Shown piece after piece: positions 1-7,888 of a DNA stretch of 15,330 bases (positions are counted from its first letter, which is position 1; every line of letters starts with the position of its first letter). The notes beneath the pieces are model-generated. The model was not told the origin of the DNA. It was given only the letters and a program-made list of their open reading frames with translations, and did not search any database. The translations under genes were made by a program, and so were the position numbers. This stretch comes from Desulfovibrio sp. (GTDB taxonomy: Bacteria; Desulfobacterota; Desulfovibrionia; Desulfovibrionales; Desulfovibrionaceae), in the NCBI GenBank assembly GCA_031270875.1, contig JAISXC010000033.1, forward strand, positions 1 to 15,330. The letters run 5' to 3'.

Positions 1-2221
1 TCACGCCCATGTCGGACATGAGCTGCTCGTACATGCGCTCCCGCTCCGCGTCTTCCGGCGTGGTGCGCAGGCCCTCGAACTCCTCCCGCGTCATGCCGTA
101 AAATCCGGCGAAATTCTCATCAAGCCATTCCCCCGGCGTCACCCCGCGCATCCGGGCGAAGCGTTCCGCGCCGGCCGCCAATATCAGCCCGTGGGCGTCG
201 GCCTGCGCCTCCGTGAATCCGTCGGCCACAAGCTGGTCGCGGTGGGATTTTGTCATCTCCATGCGCATGTCGTGGCGGGTCGCGGCCGTATCCATTTCCT
301 CAGCCGCGCCGTTGAGAATGTCGTCAAGATACGCCTGCCGTTTGGCCGCGTCCTCATTCATGGCGAGCAATTCCTCAAGCTCCGCGTCCGTGCGCTGTTC
401 TGGGTCAAAACGCATGTCTCCGCGCAGGGAGTTGTACAAACCCTCATCCCGGAACAGATGCCGCACGGCCTTTTCCGTCGGCACGGCGATGTCCGTGCCC
501 AACGTCAGGCTTTCCTCAAGGCTTTCCGGCGTGATGCCGAGTTCGGCGGCAAGGCGCTCAAGCTCTGCCGAGCGTTCAGGATTGACGGCCCCGCCTCCTT
601 CGGCATCTTCCTCCAGAGCGCCCTGAAAAAAGACGCGCTGCGCCGCTTCCGGCCGGATGTACACCGTTTCCGGCACAACGCCGCTTTCGGCCAGTGCCGA
701 GATCAGCGCTTCCCCGTTTTCCGGCAGTTCCTCAAGAACGCGGGAATTGCGGGCCGCGTCCACAAGCGTGTCGAACAGGCGTGAGCGGGCCGCGCTCAGT
801 TCCTGAAGCGCATCCTGTCTCCGCGCGCCGCGATAGACGCGAACGCCGCCCGCAAGCCCCATGGGCAGAACAGTCGCCTCTATCGTGCCCTTCACCACAT
901 CGAAAAGCCTGTCGCGGACTTCTTTGGCGGATGGCGCGGCAACGTCAATGACGGAGTTGCGCCGGCCGATCTCCTCGGCCGCGAGGTTCACGATCTCCTG
1001 CCCCAACTCCGTGCCGACTTCCCCGGCGATGCCGAGCGCCGCCTTCAAGCCCCCCTCGCCGACCCGCGCCAGAACCTTCGGATTGTTCGCCAGCCAGGAC
1101 GCCGCGGCTTTGGCCGCGCCCCCCGTCACCAGTTTGTCCAGTCCGGGAACGACGGCCGCCATTTGCTTAAAGCCAAAATATTCCAGTCCGGCGTTGGCGA
1201 GGCCCGTTGCCGCGGCCAGAGCGCGCGCCGTGCCGTCGTCGATACGGTTGCCGTAGTCGTCGGTCATGTTGCGCAGCTCGTTGTACGTAAGCGCCGCTTC
1301 CTGTTCAAAAATGTCCCTGACCGCTCCGGCCGTCAGTCCCGCGGCAAGCCCGGCAAATCCGCCCGCGACCGCGCCGGGCAAGAATGCTCCGGCCCCGGCC
1401 GCCGCGCCGATAGCCATGCCGGCCGCGCCCATGTTCGCGCCGGAGGCCAGCCCCCCGGCCAGAGGAACGCCAAGAGACTCCACGGAACCGCGCGCCATTC
1501 GCGCCGGCAGGCCAAGTTTTTCTTTTTGCCGCGCCTGGTATTGCAACGTCTGATTGATGACTGAAAGCCTGTCTTCTTCCTCTTCCGTGAGCGCAACGCC
1601 CCGGAAAAGCGGATTCATCAGCAGACTGTTCGCTTCGCGTTGCAGCATGCCCGCTTCCCACGCGCCCGCGACATGCCCCCATCCGCTCTGCTGATTCTCC
1701 GGCAAACGGCTTTCCAGATCGAACAGCCTCTTGTCCATCATCAGGGCAAGGGTATCGGCGTTGTTGTCAAACTCCCGCATCAGCGACATGGTGACGGGCA
1801 TTTTCTCCGCGTTGTCGGCAAAGAAGCGCATCTGCTCGCGGAACTCCTCGGAACGCAGTTTCTCCTGCCCAAAAGCGAAATCGCTGTCCAGAACGAACGG
1901 GGAAAGACCGGTGTCCTTTACGCCCCGCGCCAGCCTGAAGGGGTCGGTTTTCAGGGAATCATGCAGGGCATGAAGCGTATGCCCGATGTCCCCGGCCATG
2001 CCTTTTTCAGCGGAACGTCGCCGCTCAAAATGCCGCAGAACGCTTTCGTTTGCGGGCATCGGCGAAAAGTCGTCGGGCGTCAGCGGACCCGGACCGGCGC
2101 TGCCGAAGCTCAGGCCAAGAGGATCGTCAAGTCCGGTCGGGGTGAATGCCGATGCCTCTTTTCCGGGCTGGTCCGGCAGGTTGCCGTAATCAATGAACTC
2201 AAGGTCGGAGTCTTGAATCAC
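1..2221 (-). CDS. Giant internal virion (gp16-position) protein, partial at 3' end
   Basis: An uninterrupted frame of 740 codons runs off the left edge, so the C-terminus is unknown. The start is GTG at 2221: its GTGA overlaps the TGA of the upstream gene, and an AAGGAAGGGG Shine-Dalgarno lies 5 nt before it. The N-terminus is acidic and rich in Pro and Gly. Residues about 253-297 form a long Gly/Ala-rich hydrophobic stretch with alternating GAA and GLA units, flanked by charged helical sequence, which could insert in a membrane. From about residue 380 the protein is highly helical and charged. Its size, position after gp14- and gp15-like genes and the hydrophobic segment suggest a DNA-ejection or core protein, or one of the large polyvalent phage proteins. 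I see no transglycosylase or other enzyme motif in the visible part. The specific role is inference. Confidence 0.7.
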   Translation of the reverse strand, partial: MIQDSDLEFIDYGNLPDQPGKEASAFTPTGLDDPLGLSFGSAGPGPLTPDDFSPMPANESVLRHFERRRSAEKGMAGDIGHTLHALHDSLKTDPFRLARGVKDTGLSPFVLDSDFAFGQEKLRSEEFREQMRFFADNAEKMPVTMSLMREFDNNADTLALMMDKRLFDLESRLPENQQSGWGHVAGAWEAGMLQREANSLLMNPLFRGVALTEEEEDRLSVINQTLQYQARQKEKLGLPARMARGSVESLGVPLAGGLASGANMGAAGMAIGAAAGAGAFLPGAVAGGFAGLAAGLTAGAVRDIFEQEAALTYNELRNMTDDYGNRIDDGTARALAAATGLANAGLEYFGFKQMAAVVPGLDKLVTGGAAKAAASWLANNPKVLARVGEGGLKAALGIAGEVGTELGQEIVNLAAEEIGRRNSVIDVAAPSAKEVRDRLFDVVKGTIEATVLPMGLAGGVRVYRGARRQDALQELSAARSRLFDTLVDAARNSRVLEELPENGEALISALAESGVVPETVYIRPEAAQRVFFQGALEEDAEGGGAVNPERSAELERLAAELGITPESLEESLTLGTDIAVPTEKAVRHLFRDEGLYNSLRGDMRFDPEQRTDAELEELLAMNEDAAKRQAYLDDILNGAAEEMDTAATRHDMRMEMTKSHRDQLVADGFTEAQADAHGLILAAGAERFARMRGVTPGEWLDENFAGFYGMTREEFEGLRTTPEDAERERMYEQLMSDMGV

Positions 2222-3840
2222 TTTAACCCCTTCCTTTTCTTTTCAATAATCTGTTTGTACGCTACGGCGATATTCGCATCTGTGGCGGGAATCCCTTTGG
2301 CTTTCAGATCCTCAACAATCCGTCCGTAATCGCCGTTCCCTCCCTGTGCCGGCGCATGCAGGCTGTCGGGATTTCTCGCGAGGTAATCGCCAACAAGGAA
2401 GGACGGAACGGAAACCTCCGGATCGGGCCAGAAATTTATCACCTTGTTCAGCGCGGTCGACTTGAAGAAGTCATTCGCTTCCTGCATGAGACGCTTATAA
2501 TCGCCTTTCTCATCGGCATCCGTGGATAAAAGAAAATCTTTCCACATCGTTGCTTTATCAAGGCCGAATTCTTTCTTGTGCTTCTCGTTGCCTTTTTCGC
2601 TCAGCCATCTGTCGGCGGTCACGTCAAACACATTACGAAGTTCTTTCAACACGCCGCTTTGCACTTTTTTCTCAAGTCGCGCGAATTCCTTCGGCGCGAT
2701 CCTCATGCGCACGTCATCGGGCACCGCATCGCCGTTCAGCAGCAACTCCGTCGCACTGTCAACGGCGTCGGGGTCCGTCCTGAAATCACCGCCGACAGCG
2801 GCATTGGCATATCTTTCCATCTTCACGCGGTCTTTCGGAGACAGCCCGTTCATGATTTCCTGCGCTTTTTGGAACCGTTGCTCTTCCGGCAGTTCCGCGA
2901 CGCCTTCAAGGGCCGTCATCGGCCCGTGGAGGCGTATTTTGTCCGCAAAAGCCCGCTGTCTTGAGGAAAGCTCAAATCTGTACAGGAAACCGGACAGCAC
3001 CGAGTTCAGCAGCTTGGGATTCTTTTTCAGCTTCTCGTCCTCAAGGAGCGCCTTGCCGCCTTCCTCTTCGCCCATCGAAACAAAACGCTCCGTAAGGTTC
3101 TCGATTTCAGCGGCTTTCGCTTCAGCGGCCATGCGCTTTTGTTCAGCCTCATAGGTCTTGTCCAGACGCATGCGGGATCTTTGCAACACGGCGTCAACAT
3201 TGCGTCCGCCCTCATATTGGCCTGTTTCCGGATTCTGCCGTTGTCCGGCGATTTCGCGGAGATTTCTCTCGAAAGCGAGAAACATGGCGTCTTTTTGTTC
3301 TCCGGTTGTTCCGGGCAGGGAAACCGCTTCCAGCTTCCGCAGAAAGTCCGCTTCCACCGTTTCCGCCTTGTACGCCTCTTCCTCCCTGTACTTCCACGCT
3401 CCGGTCCAGTTCAAAGTCGGTTGCCGGAGGCCGTCGAACATGCCCAGGGCCTGGTTCATCATCTCCCGGTTGCCGCCCCAGCGCTTTTCCAGATACTCCC
3501 GCTGCCCCCGGAAAAGTTCCTCCGCCTTCTGATCAACCAGCCGGGCGTCGGCGCCCTTGTTGTTCTCCTGCACGTCCCGCTGAAAGGCCCGCACTTCGTC
3601 CTCAAGGCGCATCTTGTCCGCCAGCATGTCCGTGGCGTTCTGCTGCTTCTGCCGCTCCATGGCAAAGCCGAAGGCCGCCTTGTTGAGCTTGTCCATGCCC
3701 TGGGCGAGCTTGTCGAGCGCGCCCGGCATGGCGGACTGTCCCGGCGTGACAAAGGCCGCCCCGGAGCGGTACTGCGCGGCCTGCCCCGCGTTGGCCGTCG
3801 CTATCCCGGCCCGGCTTTCATATGGCGTGAGTATCGGCAT
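2218..3840 (-). CDS. Phage internal virion protein, gp15 position, helical
   Basis: This is a 540-aa protein starting MPILTPYESRAG at ATG 3840, 2 nt after the stop of the gp14-like gene. The frame stays open upstream, but that part is out-of-frame shadow of the gp14-like gene. The ribosome site is weak (GGA about 9 nt upstream), so translation is probably coupled to the preceding gene. Apart from a Gly/Ala-containing N-terminus, the protein is strongly charged and helical, with coiled-coil-like stretches at residues about 60-110 and 220-260. It has no signal peptide or membrane segment. Its place between gp14-like and giant gp16-like genes matches T7 gp15, a component of the internal core that forms part of the ejection channel, although T7 gp15 is longer (747 aa). 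I do not recognise a domain directly, so the function is inferred from synteny. Confidence 0.75.
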   Translation of the reverse strand: MPILTPYESRAGIATANAGQAAQYRSGAAFVTPGQSAMPGALDKLAQGMDKLNKAAFGFAMERQKQQNATDMLADKMRLEDEVRAFQRDVQENNKGADARLVDQKAEELFRGQREYLEKRWGGNREMMNQALGMFDGLRQPTLNWTGAWKYREEEAYKAETVEADFLRKLEAVSLPGTTGEQKDAMFLAFERNLREIAGQRQNPETGQYEGGRNVDAVLQRSRMRLDKTYEAEQKRMAAEAKAAEIENLTERFVSMGEEEGGKALLEDEKLKKNPKLLNSVLSGFLYRFELSSRQRAFADKIRLHGPMTALEGVAELPEEQRFQKAQEIMNGLSPKDRVKMERYANAAVGGDFRTDPDAVDSATELLLNGDAVPDDVRMRIAPKEFARLEKKVQSGVLKELRNVFDVTADRWLSEKGNEKHKKEFGLDKATMWKDFLLSTDADEKGDYKRLMQEANDFFKSTALNKVINFWPDPEVSVPSFLVGDYLARNPDSLHAPAQGGNGDYGRIVEDLKAKGIPATDANIAVAYKQIIEKKRKGLK

Positions 3841-3842
3841 GG

Positions 3843-4463
3843 CTAAAATCCGTATTGCGTGTATTGCGACTTTCCGGCGTTGAGACGGAAGGTGTCTCCG
3901 GGCTTGGTCGCCGGCTGATTCTTCAGATACGTGTTGTACGTCCCGATGCCGCCGGCGATGCCGCCCAGAAGGGTCCCGGCCATGGCAAGGCCCGTCGCCC
4001 CGCGTCCGCTGTCGGCGTTGGACTTCTGCCAGTTGGCGTATTCCATCTGGTTCAGCGCGCCCGTCTGGGCCACCTGCTGCTGCCATGCGGCCTGCGCCGC
4101 GTTGTTCATGATCACCTGGCTGTCGTACTGGTGCTCCTGCGCGGACTCGGCAAGCAGGCTCTCCATGGTGCCGGAATCCATCTCAAAGCCCGACGCCCCC
4201 ATGTTCGCCCGCATTTCACCCATGGCCCTGGCCGCCTGCCGCTGCTGCCGCTCCCTGTCCGCGATGCCCTTGGACATCTCGTTGCGCGCGAGCTGTTCCC
4301 GCGTGGCCGCCTCGTTGGCCGCCACCTGCGCGTTGTACTCGGCCGCCGCGCTGGCGGCATCCGCCTGAGCCTGCTGCTGCTGGTTCTGCGCGTACATCTG
4401 CACGCCGGTGGAAAGCGCGCCCACGGCCATGCTTGCGATGGTCAGGGTCGTGGCCTCACACAT
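3843..4463 (-). CDS. Virion core protein, T7 gp14 family
   Basis: This 206-aa protein starts MCEATTLTIASMAVG, much like the MC-hydrophobic start of T7 gp14, and is close to it in length (196 aa). Start choice is firm: ATG 4463 lies 6 nt after a strong AAGGAGG, and it overlaps the end of the gp13-like gene by 8 nt. Domains in order are an N-terminal hydrophobic segment (about residues 5-25), a long Gln/Ala-rich helix with many Q and A residues (about 26-150), and a Gly-rich hydrophobic segment near residues 160-186. In T7, gp14 is an internal core protein ejected into the outer membrane during infection. The two hydrophobic segments fit such a role. Family assignment is from sequence resemblance and synteny. 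Confidence 0.82.
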   Translation of the reverse strand: MCEATTLTIASMAVGALSTGVQMYAQNQQQQAQADAASAAAEYNAQVAANEAATREQLARNEMSKGIADRERQQRQAARAMGEMRANMGASGFEMDSGTMESLLAESAQEHQYDSQVIMNNAAQAAWQQQVAQTGALNQMEYANWQKSNADSGRGATGLAMAGTLLGGIAGGIGTYNTYLKNQPATKPGDTFRLNAGKSQYTQYGF

Positions 4464-4920
4464 GGCCGTCCTCCTTCCGGAACAGGTAAAAATCCTCGCC
4501 GTTGATGACTTCGGGAATTTCCTCAAGCGTGAAGCCGAGCCATTTCAGCCAATGGATGGAAAGCCGGTTCTCCGCGTGGACGAAGTTTTCCAGACGGGGA
4601 AACATGTCCCGCATAAGCCGGACAAAGGCGCGGCTGTGCAGCAGGAAGGGGCGCCTGATGTCATGCACCGCGTCCGTGCCCAGCAGCCACGGGTTGCCCG
4701 TGAAGCTGAGCAGGGAGGCCGCCCCGACGCCCCACATGAGCGCGGGCCGCTCTTCGACGATGCCCGTCCATGCGGCCAGAGAGCGGGACAGGCTCAGGCG
4801 CAGGGCCTGTTCCGGCGTGTGCCGCCGGTACGCCCACACCTCGCGCCTGTCGGCCTCCCGCATGTTCGCGGCTATGTCCGGTATGTGCTCCGGCCGCGCC
4901 TGCTCGATGCGCCATCTCAT
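4456..4920 (-). CDS. Phage Gp13-family internal virion protein (GNAT-like fold)
   Basis: A 154-aa protein starts at ATG 4920 with a GGGG-containing ribosome site about 6-9 nt upstream. The second half resembles T7 gp13: a WLLGTDAV-type strand, a helix rich in R, F and L, an NFVHAEN strand, a WLKWLGF helix and a C-terminal FYLFRK strand. This strand-helix-strand order is like an acetyltransferase (GNAT) fold, a feature of the Gp13 family. In T7, gp13 is needed for virion morphogenesis but is not a known enzyme. The gene overlaps the gp14-like gene by 8 nt. It is separated from the gp12-like gene by 586 bases occupied on the other strand by hicBA. A cellular acetyltransferase is the alternative, but the neighbours argue against it. 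Confidence 0.82.
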   Translation of the reverse strand: MRWRIEQARPEHIPDIAANMREADRREVWAYRRHTPEQALRLSLSRSLAAWTGIVEERPALMWGVGAASLLSFTGNPWLLGTDAVHDIRRPFLLHSRAFVRLMRDMFPRLENFVHAENRLSIHWLKWLGFTLEEIPEVINGEDFYLFRKEDGHV

Positions 4921-4929
4921 GCTTGCCCC

Positions 4930-4958
4930 TTGCCCGTTCTATGCGCTTGTGCTACAGT
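4930..4958 (+). promoter_or_regulatory. Candidate sigma70-type promoter of hicBA
   Basis: TTGCCC (4930-4935) and TACAGT (4953-4958) are separated by exactly 17 nt, and the -10 is preceded by TGC, an extended -10 motif. Each hexamer matches consensus at 4 of 6 positions. Transcription would begin near 4965, just before the GAGAGGG ribosome site (4966-4972) and ATG 4978. The promoter lies in the leader of the opposite-strand gp13-like gene. It is inferred from sequence only. Confidence 0.5.
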
Positions 4959-4977
4959 TCGACCAGAGAGGGCGCAC

Positions 4978-5280
4978 ATGGAACAACTCAGCATGATGCC
5001 GGTGGAAGTGAATTTCAAACCTTCCGACAAATACTGGATAGGATCCTGCCCCGATCTGGACCTTGCCACGCAGGGCGAAACCTTTGAACGCGCTGAACAG
5101 AACCTTCGGGAAGCAATCGCGCTGTTTATCGAATCCTGTTTGCAGCGCGGCACTCTTGATGAGGTTCTGCGCCAGGCAGGGTACACGGAAACGCGAATAA
5201 ACGCCGTTGTCGAAGCGGCGGCAGCGTATTTGCCGTATCGCGGCAAATCTTCGGCGCGCGGGAAACGATGCCGCGCCTGA
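4978..5280 (+). CDS. hicB: HicB family antitoxin
   Basis: A 100-aa protein begins MEQLSMMPVEV at ATG 4978, 5 nt after GAGAGGG. The fold signature is visible: a strand with a YWIGSCPDL-type motif (aromatic residue, then CPDLDLATQG), followed by the helix that starts TFERAEQNLREAI and continues into a FIESC segment. This is the degraded RNase H-like HicB domain, which binds and neutralises HicA. No clear ribbon-helix-helix or helix-turn-helix motif is seen at the C-terminus, so DNA-binding autoregulation is uncertain. The reading frame is open upstream of 4978, but that region is the complement of the gp13/gp14 genes. hicB overlaps hicA by 13 nt. The order here is hicB-hicA, the reverse of the commoner order. 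Confidence 0.85.
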   Translation: MEQLSMMPVEVNFKPSDKYWIGSCPDLDLATQGETFERAEQNLREAIALFIESCLQRGTLDEVLRQAGYTETRINAVVEAAAAYLPYRGKSSARGKRCRA

Positions 5281-5498
5281 CGCCGCAGCACTGGAAAACT
5301 CTTGAGCGGGTTTTCCTGTCGGCGGGGTTCTCCTTTGCTCGCCAGGCGTCCAGCCACAGGGTTTATGAGAAGCTCGGCGTTCTCCGCCCGATCATTATTC
5401 CCGAATACGAAGAAATCGACGTTGAAATCATCCAGCGACTGATTCGCACGGCCAGACTGACTCGTGACGAATACTTTCGTTTGCTGAGTGATGTCTGA
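5268..5498 (+). CDS. hicA: HicA family mRNA interferase toxin
   Basis: A 76-aa protein starts MPRLTPQHWKTLERV inside the last codons of hicB. It shows the small dsRBD-like HicA layout: an N-terminal helix, the GFSF strand, the SSHRVY motif carrying the conserved catalytic histidine (His30), the IIIPEYEE strand, and a C-terminal helix of the form EIIQRLIRTARLTRDEYF. Known HicA proteins cleave mRNA and block translation until bound by HicB. The histidine and all strands are intact, so the toxin is likely active. The ribosome site is weak, which suggests coupling to hicB translation. The stop is only 8 nt from the convergent stop of the gp12-like gene, and no terminator is seen between them. Confidence 0.87.
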   Translation: MPRLTPQHWKTLERVFLSAGFSFARQASSHRVYEKLGVLRPIIIPEYEEIDVEIIQRLIRTARLTRDEYFRLLSDV

Positions 5499-5506
5499 CG
5501 TTCTCA

Positions 5507-7708
5507 TCATGCGTTCACCTTGATCCTGCTCACAATGGCCAGCACGGTGCAGGGCGTCGGAAGCTCCGAGCGGATGCAGATTGTCGCCACATTCTCCGCC
5601 AGACCGCCCAGGGTGACGCTCTTCATTCCGGAGAACGGAGCGGGCGGCTTGCCGTAAGGCTCCGTCGTCCGCCAGCGTATCTCTTCCATCCGGCCCGGCG
5701 CGAAGGACAGGCCCGCCTTGACGCACAGACTGTCCCGGAAAAGAATGTCGGCCACGTTGATGGTCTTTTTCAGGGCCACGCTTGTGCCGCCCTGCCCGAC
5801 AGACTCAATGGGCACGGTTTCAAGATCCGCCGTATATCGCAGTCCCACCGTCGCCAGCGAGGCCGGGTTGTCCAGGGTTATCTTCCCCCCCGACACAACG
5901 CGCGGCGTCTGCACCGCCCCGTCCGCGTAAATCCCGACCTCCCTGCCTTCCAGGTGGCCGAGGCCGGACAGCTCCAGCTTCGGCTCGCCCTCATACGTCA
6001 CGGAGCAGTCAAGGAATATCGCCCGCTCCGGAGCCGAAGGCCGGAAGCGTTCGGCCATGCGTTCCAGAAAATACGCTCCGTCCCGCTCCACCACGGCGAA
6101 CAGCGAATATTCAGAGCCGTGCGGCAGGGCGCACACGTTCTGGAAGCGTCCTTGCGTGTGGTGCCGGTGCCATGCCGCGACCTGATGTTCGGCCTGGAAC
6201 GTGAGGCCCAGCAGAACTCCGTCCTCGCGCACTGCCCAGACGACGGAATCCGGATACTTCTGGTAGGTCCAGTCCGTGATGCCGTAATCCTCAAGCAGAT
6301 GCGCGGCCAGAATGGAAAGGTCCGCGCCGCCGTAGGAATCGGAAGTGAAGTCGTACTGGAGGTTGCGCACCTGCCTGCCGGAGCCGCTCACATGCAGGAG
6401 CACGTTGCCGATGGTGATCACGTCTTTCAGCGAACTGCCCCAATAGCTCTGCGGCGTGACCTTGGCGTTTTTCCCGCTGAACGCTTCCTCCCCGCGCGCG
6501 GAAACTTCCCATTCCATGCCCGCCGTGCCGAGGATCAGCGAACGCAGAGAGGCTATCCAGTCCACGCCGGAGACTTCCCGGCTCGCGATGGTCAGCTCCA
6601 GGGGAGAATCGGCCCCTATGGGCTCATACTTGGCGAAATTGTCGTAATCCCCGCTCTTGCTCATCCAGATTGTCTGCGGGCGGTTGCGGGAGGAGGCGAA
6701 GACAAGGCGCTGCTCGAAGATGGACACCGTGCCGGGCCAGTCGCCGCCCGGAAACGGGTCCTCATATTTCGGCGCGCCCTCGCTGACGGAGGGAGAAGCG
6801 TTGTAATCGTTGTAGGTCAGTTTTTCGGTGGAAGCGAGATAGCCGGGCCGTCCGCCGAGCTGCGACTTGTACACCCGGTATTCCACGGCCCCTTCAACGG
6901 CCTTCCAGGACATGACGATATAATCCCCGCCCTGCCAGTTGTTTGAAGACGGGCCGGTGATTTCCGCCCCCTCGGACAGTTCGCTTTCCTTGCCGTCCCC
7001 GTTCAGCGCGGTGACGTAATAGGTGTAGGGCGTGATCAGTTGGGCCGGAGAAGAGGACCCGTCGGATTTTACAGCGCCGTTGACGAAGGAGATGTCCTTC
7101 GCGGTTGTGGTGGTGGCCGTCCGCCGGTACAGCGCTTCATTGATCGGGGAATAGGCGTCGTAGTATCCCCCGCCGCCTTCCCCGTCCTCATACCATGTCG
7201 ATTCCCTGGTGTACGCCTCCCCGCTGTTGTACGCCAGTGAGTGGCTGTAGGTTGTGACTTCCTTCGTCTCCGACCATGCGGGAGCTTCCATCGGCGCTGT
7301 GAAGGTCATGACCTCGAAACGCCAGTCCGCGTGGCCGAAGCGTTTCAGCTTGCGCGGCGCGACGTCCCGGCAGGCGAGAAACAGCACGTCCGCGCTCTGG
7401 ACGTGGGAAAGCTCCCGCGCGCGGGCCAGGGTGTAGGGGCTGGCGATCTGGTAAACGCTTCCGCCGTTCCCAAGGACAAAGCCGTCATGCGTCGCCACGC
7501 GCAGCCACTTCTCGCCGAAACACAGGCAGTACGCCTGATCCTGATTGAAGACGAACGGAACCAGCACGGCCGGTCCCGGCAAAGCGCCGAGAAGCTCGAA
7601 GCCCTGACGCTTGACCGCTCCGCCGTGCGCCTGCACGAGAAAATTTTTCAGGGTCGCCGTCGTCTTCAGACCATGTGCGTTTTTCACCCTTTTACGGCGG
7701 CACAACAT
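5507..7708 (-). CDS. Phage tail tubular protein B / stabilization-like protein, N-terminus missing
   Basis: This is a 733-aa frame from ATG 7708; a TTG at 7744 is possible, and neither has a convincing ribosome site. From about residue 13 (GLKTTATLKNFLV, then HGGAVKRQGFELL) it follows the family of podovirus tail nozzle and stabilization proteins. The middle includes a fibronectin-like segment (YTYYVTALNGDGKESELS, EYRVYKSQLGG) and the RLVFASSRNRPQTIWMSKSG motif, then the SLILGTAGMEWEV motif and a WHRHHTQG strand. Relatives begin with a conserved stretch of about 30 residues before the GLKT-like motif (an FSGGE...SP..GR.D pattern), and this is replaced here by a basic, unrelated start. I infer truncation by the deletion to the right, near 7672. 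In the virion such proteins form the tail tube distal to the portal. Confidence 0.75.
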   Translation of the reverse strand: MLCRRKRVKNAHGLKTTATLKNFLVQAHGGAVKRQGFELLGALPGPAVLVPFVFNQDQAYCLCFGEKWLRVATHDGFVLGNGGSVYQIASPYTLARARELSHVQSADVLFLACRDVAPRKLKRFGHADWRFEVMTFTAPMEAPAWSETKEVTTYSHSLAYNSGEAYTRESTWYEDGEGGGGYYDAYSPINEALYRRTATTTTAKDISFVNGAVKSDGSSSPAQLITPYTYYVTALNGDGKESELSEGAEITGPSSNNWQGGDYIVMSWKAVEGAVEYRVYKSQLGGRPGYLASTEKLTYNDYNASPSVSEGAPKYEDPFPGGDWPGTVSIFEQRLVFASSRNRPQTIWMSKSGDYDNFAKYEPIGADSPLELTIASREVSGVDWIASLRSLILGTAGMEWEVSARGEEAFSGKNAKVTPQSYWGSSLKDVITIGNVLLHVSGSGRQVRNLQYDFTSDSYGGADLSILAAHLLEDYGITDWTYQKYPDSVVWAVREDGVLLGLTFQAEHQVAAWHRHHTQGRFQNVCALPHGSEYSLFAVVERDGAYFLERMAERFRPSAPERAIFLDCSVTYEGEPKLELSGLGHLEGREVGIYADGAVQTPRVVSGGKITLDNPASLATVGLRYTADLETVPIESVGQGGTSVALKKTINVADILFRDSLCVKAGLSFAPGRMEEIRWRTTEPYGKPPAPFSGMKSVTLGGLAENVATICIRSELPTPCTVLAIVSRIKVNA

Positions 7709-7798
7709 GAGAGAAAAGGATCTGCAGGACCCGGTTGGTTTCAAACCCGCACTTGATTTGGCGCAGGAACGATTTTGCGATAGGCCGGGAATGAGAGT
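7673..7798. other. Presumed deletion junction between tail module and repressor
   Basis: This 126-bp stretch separates the point where tail-protein homology begins (about 7672) from the point where the leftward repressor-like frame breaks (7799). It carries no recognisable coding content: the minus-strand frame of the gp12-like gene stays open through it by chance, with an unconvincing start. It includes the small palindrome GGTTTCAAACC (7737-7747). I see no terminal repeats, transposase remnant or tRNA. Its origin is unknown; it may come from the end of a lost gene. Confidence 0.4.
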
Positions 7799-7882
7799 CT
7801 ACTTTGCCAGGGCTGTTTGCCGGACCTTTCCTTTGTCAAGATAGGTGCGAAGCCGCTCACGAAATTCTTCAATAGTTTTCAT
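7799..7882 (-). pseudogene. Truncated helix-turn-helix repressor-like gene (27 aa left)
   Basis: The frame begins ATG 7882 and reads MKTIEEFRERLRTYLDKGKV, then RQTALAK and a TAG stop. This is the usual start of small phage-type HTH regulators: an amphipathic first helix followed by R-Q-T-A-L-A, the beginning of the second helix. The frame ends just before the recognition helix. It diverges from the HTH gene starting at 7971 across an 88-bp AT-rich control region, as in cI/cro-like switches. The truncation abuts the presumed prophage deletion junction. The fragment cannot bind DNA by itself. Identification from 27 residues is tentative. Confidence 0.5.
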
Positions 7883-7888
7883 GTGCCA

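Larger units (their letters stand above)
1..7882 (-). mobile_element. Prophage remnant: podovirus-like tail/internal-virion module plus broken regulator
   Basis: Consecutive minus-strand genes follow the order of the T7 virion genes 12-13-14-15-16: a tail tubular B-like protein, a gp13-family protein, a gp14-family protein, a helical protein and a giant protein. Recognition of gp13 and gp14 rests on sequence resemblance; gp15 and gp16 rest mainly on position and size. The genes that should precede gp12 (terminase, portal, scaffold, capsid, gp11) are absent from the right side, where a truncated repressor-like gene ends at 7799. I infer a large internal deletion joining the lysogeny-control end to the tail module. 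The left end is outside the window and no attachment site was identified. The right boundary is uncertain and could lie anywhere between 7672 and about 8300. Confidence 0.75.

Noticed and set aside
3841..4086. Longer N-terminus for the gp15-position protein
   Set aside because: It would overlap the gp14-like gene by more than 240 nt and has shadow-like Arg/His/Gln composition.
5954..6946. 330-codon plus-strand frame opposite the tail tubular B-like gene
   Set aside because: Antisense shadow without ribosome site or family resemblance; the minus-strand frame is longer and recognisable.
7737..7747. GGTTTCAAACC palindrome considered as a tRNA T-arm or attachment core
   Set aside because: Flanking bases do not form a 5-bp T stem and no acceptor stem or CCA is present. 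No second copy was seen in the window.
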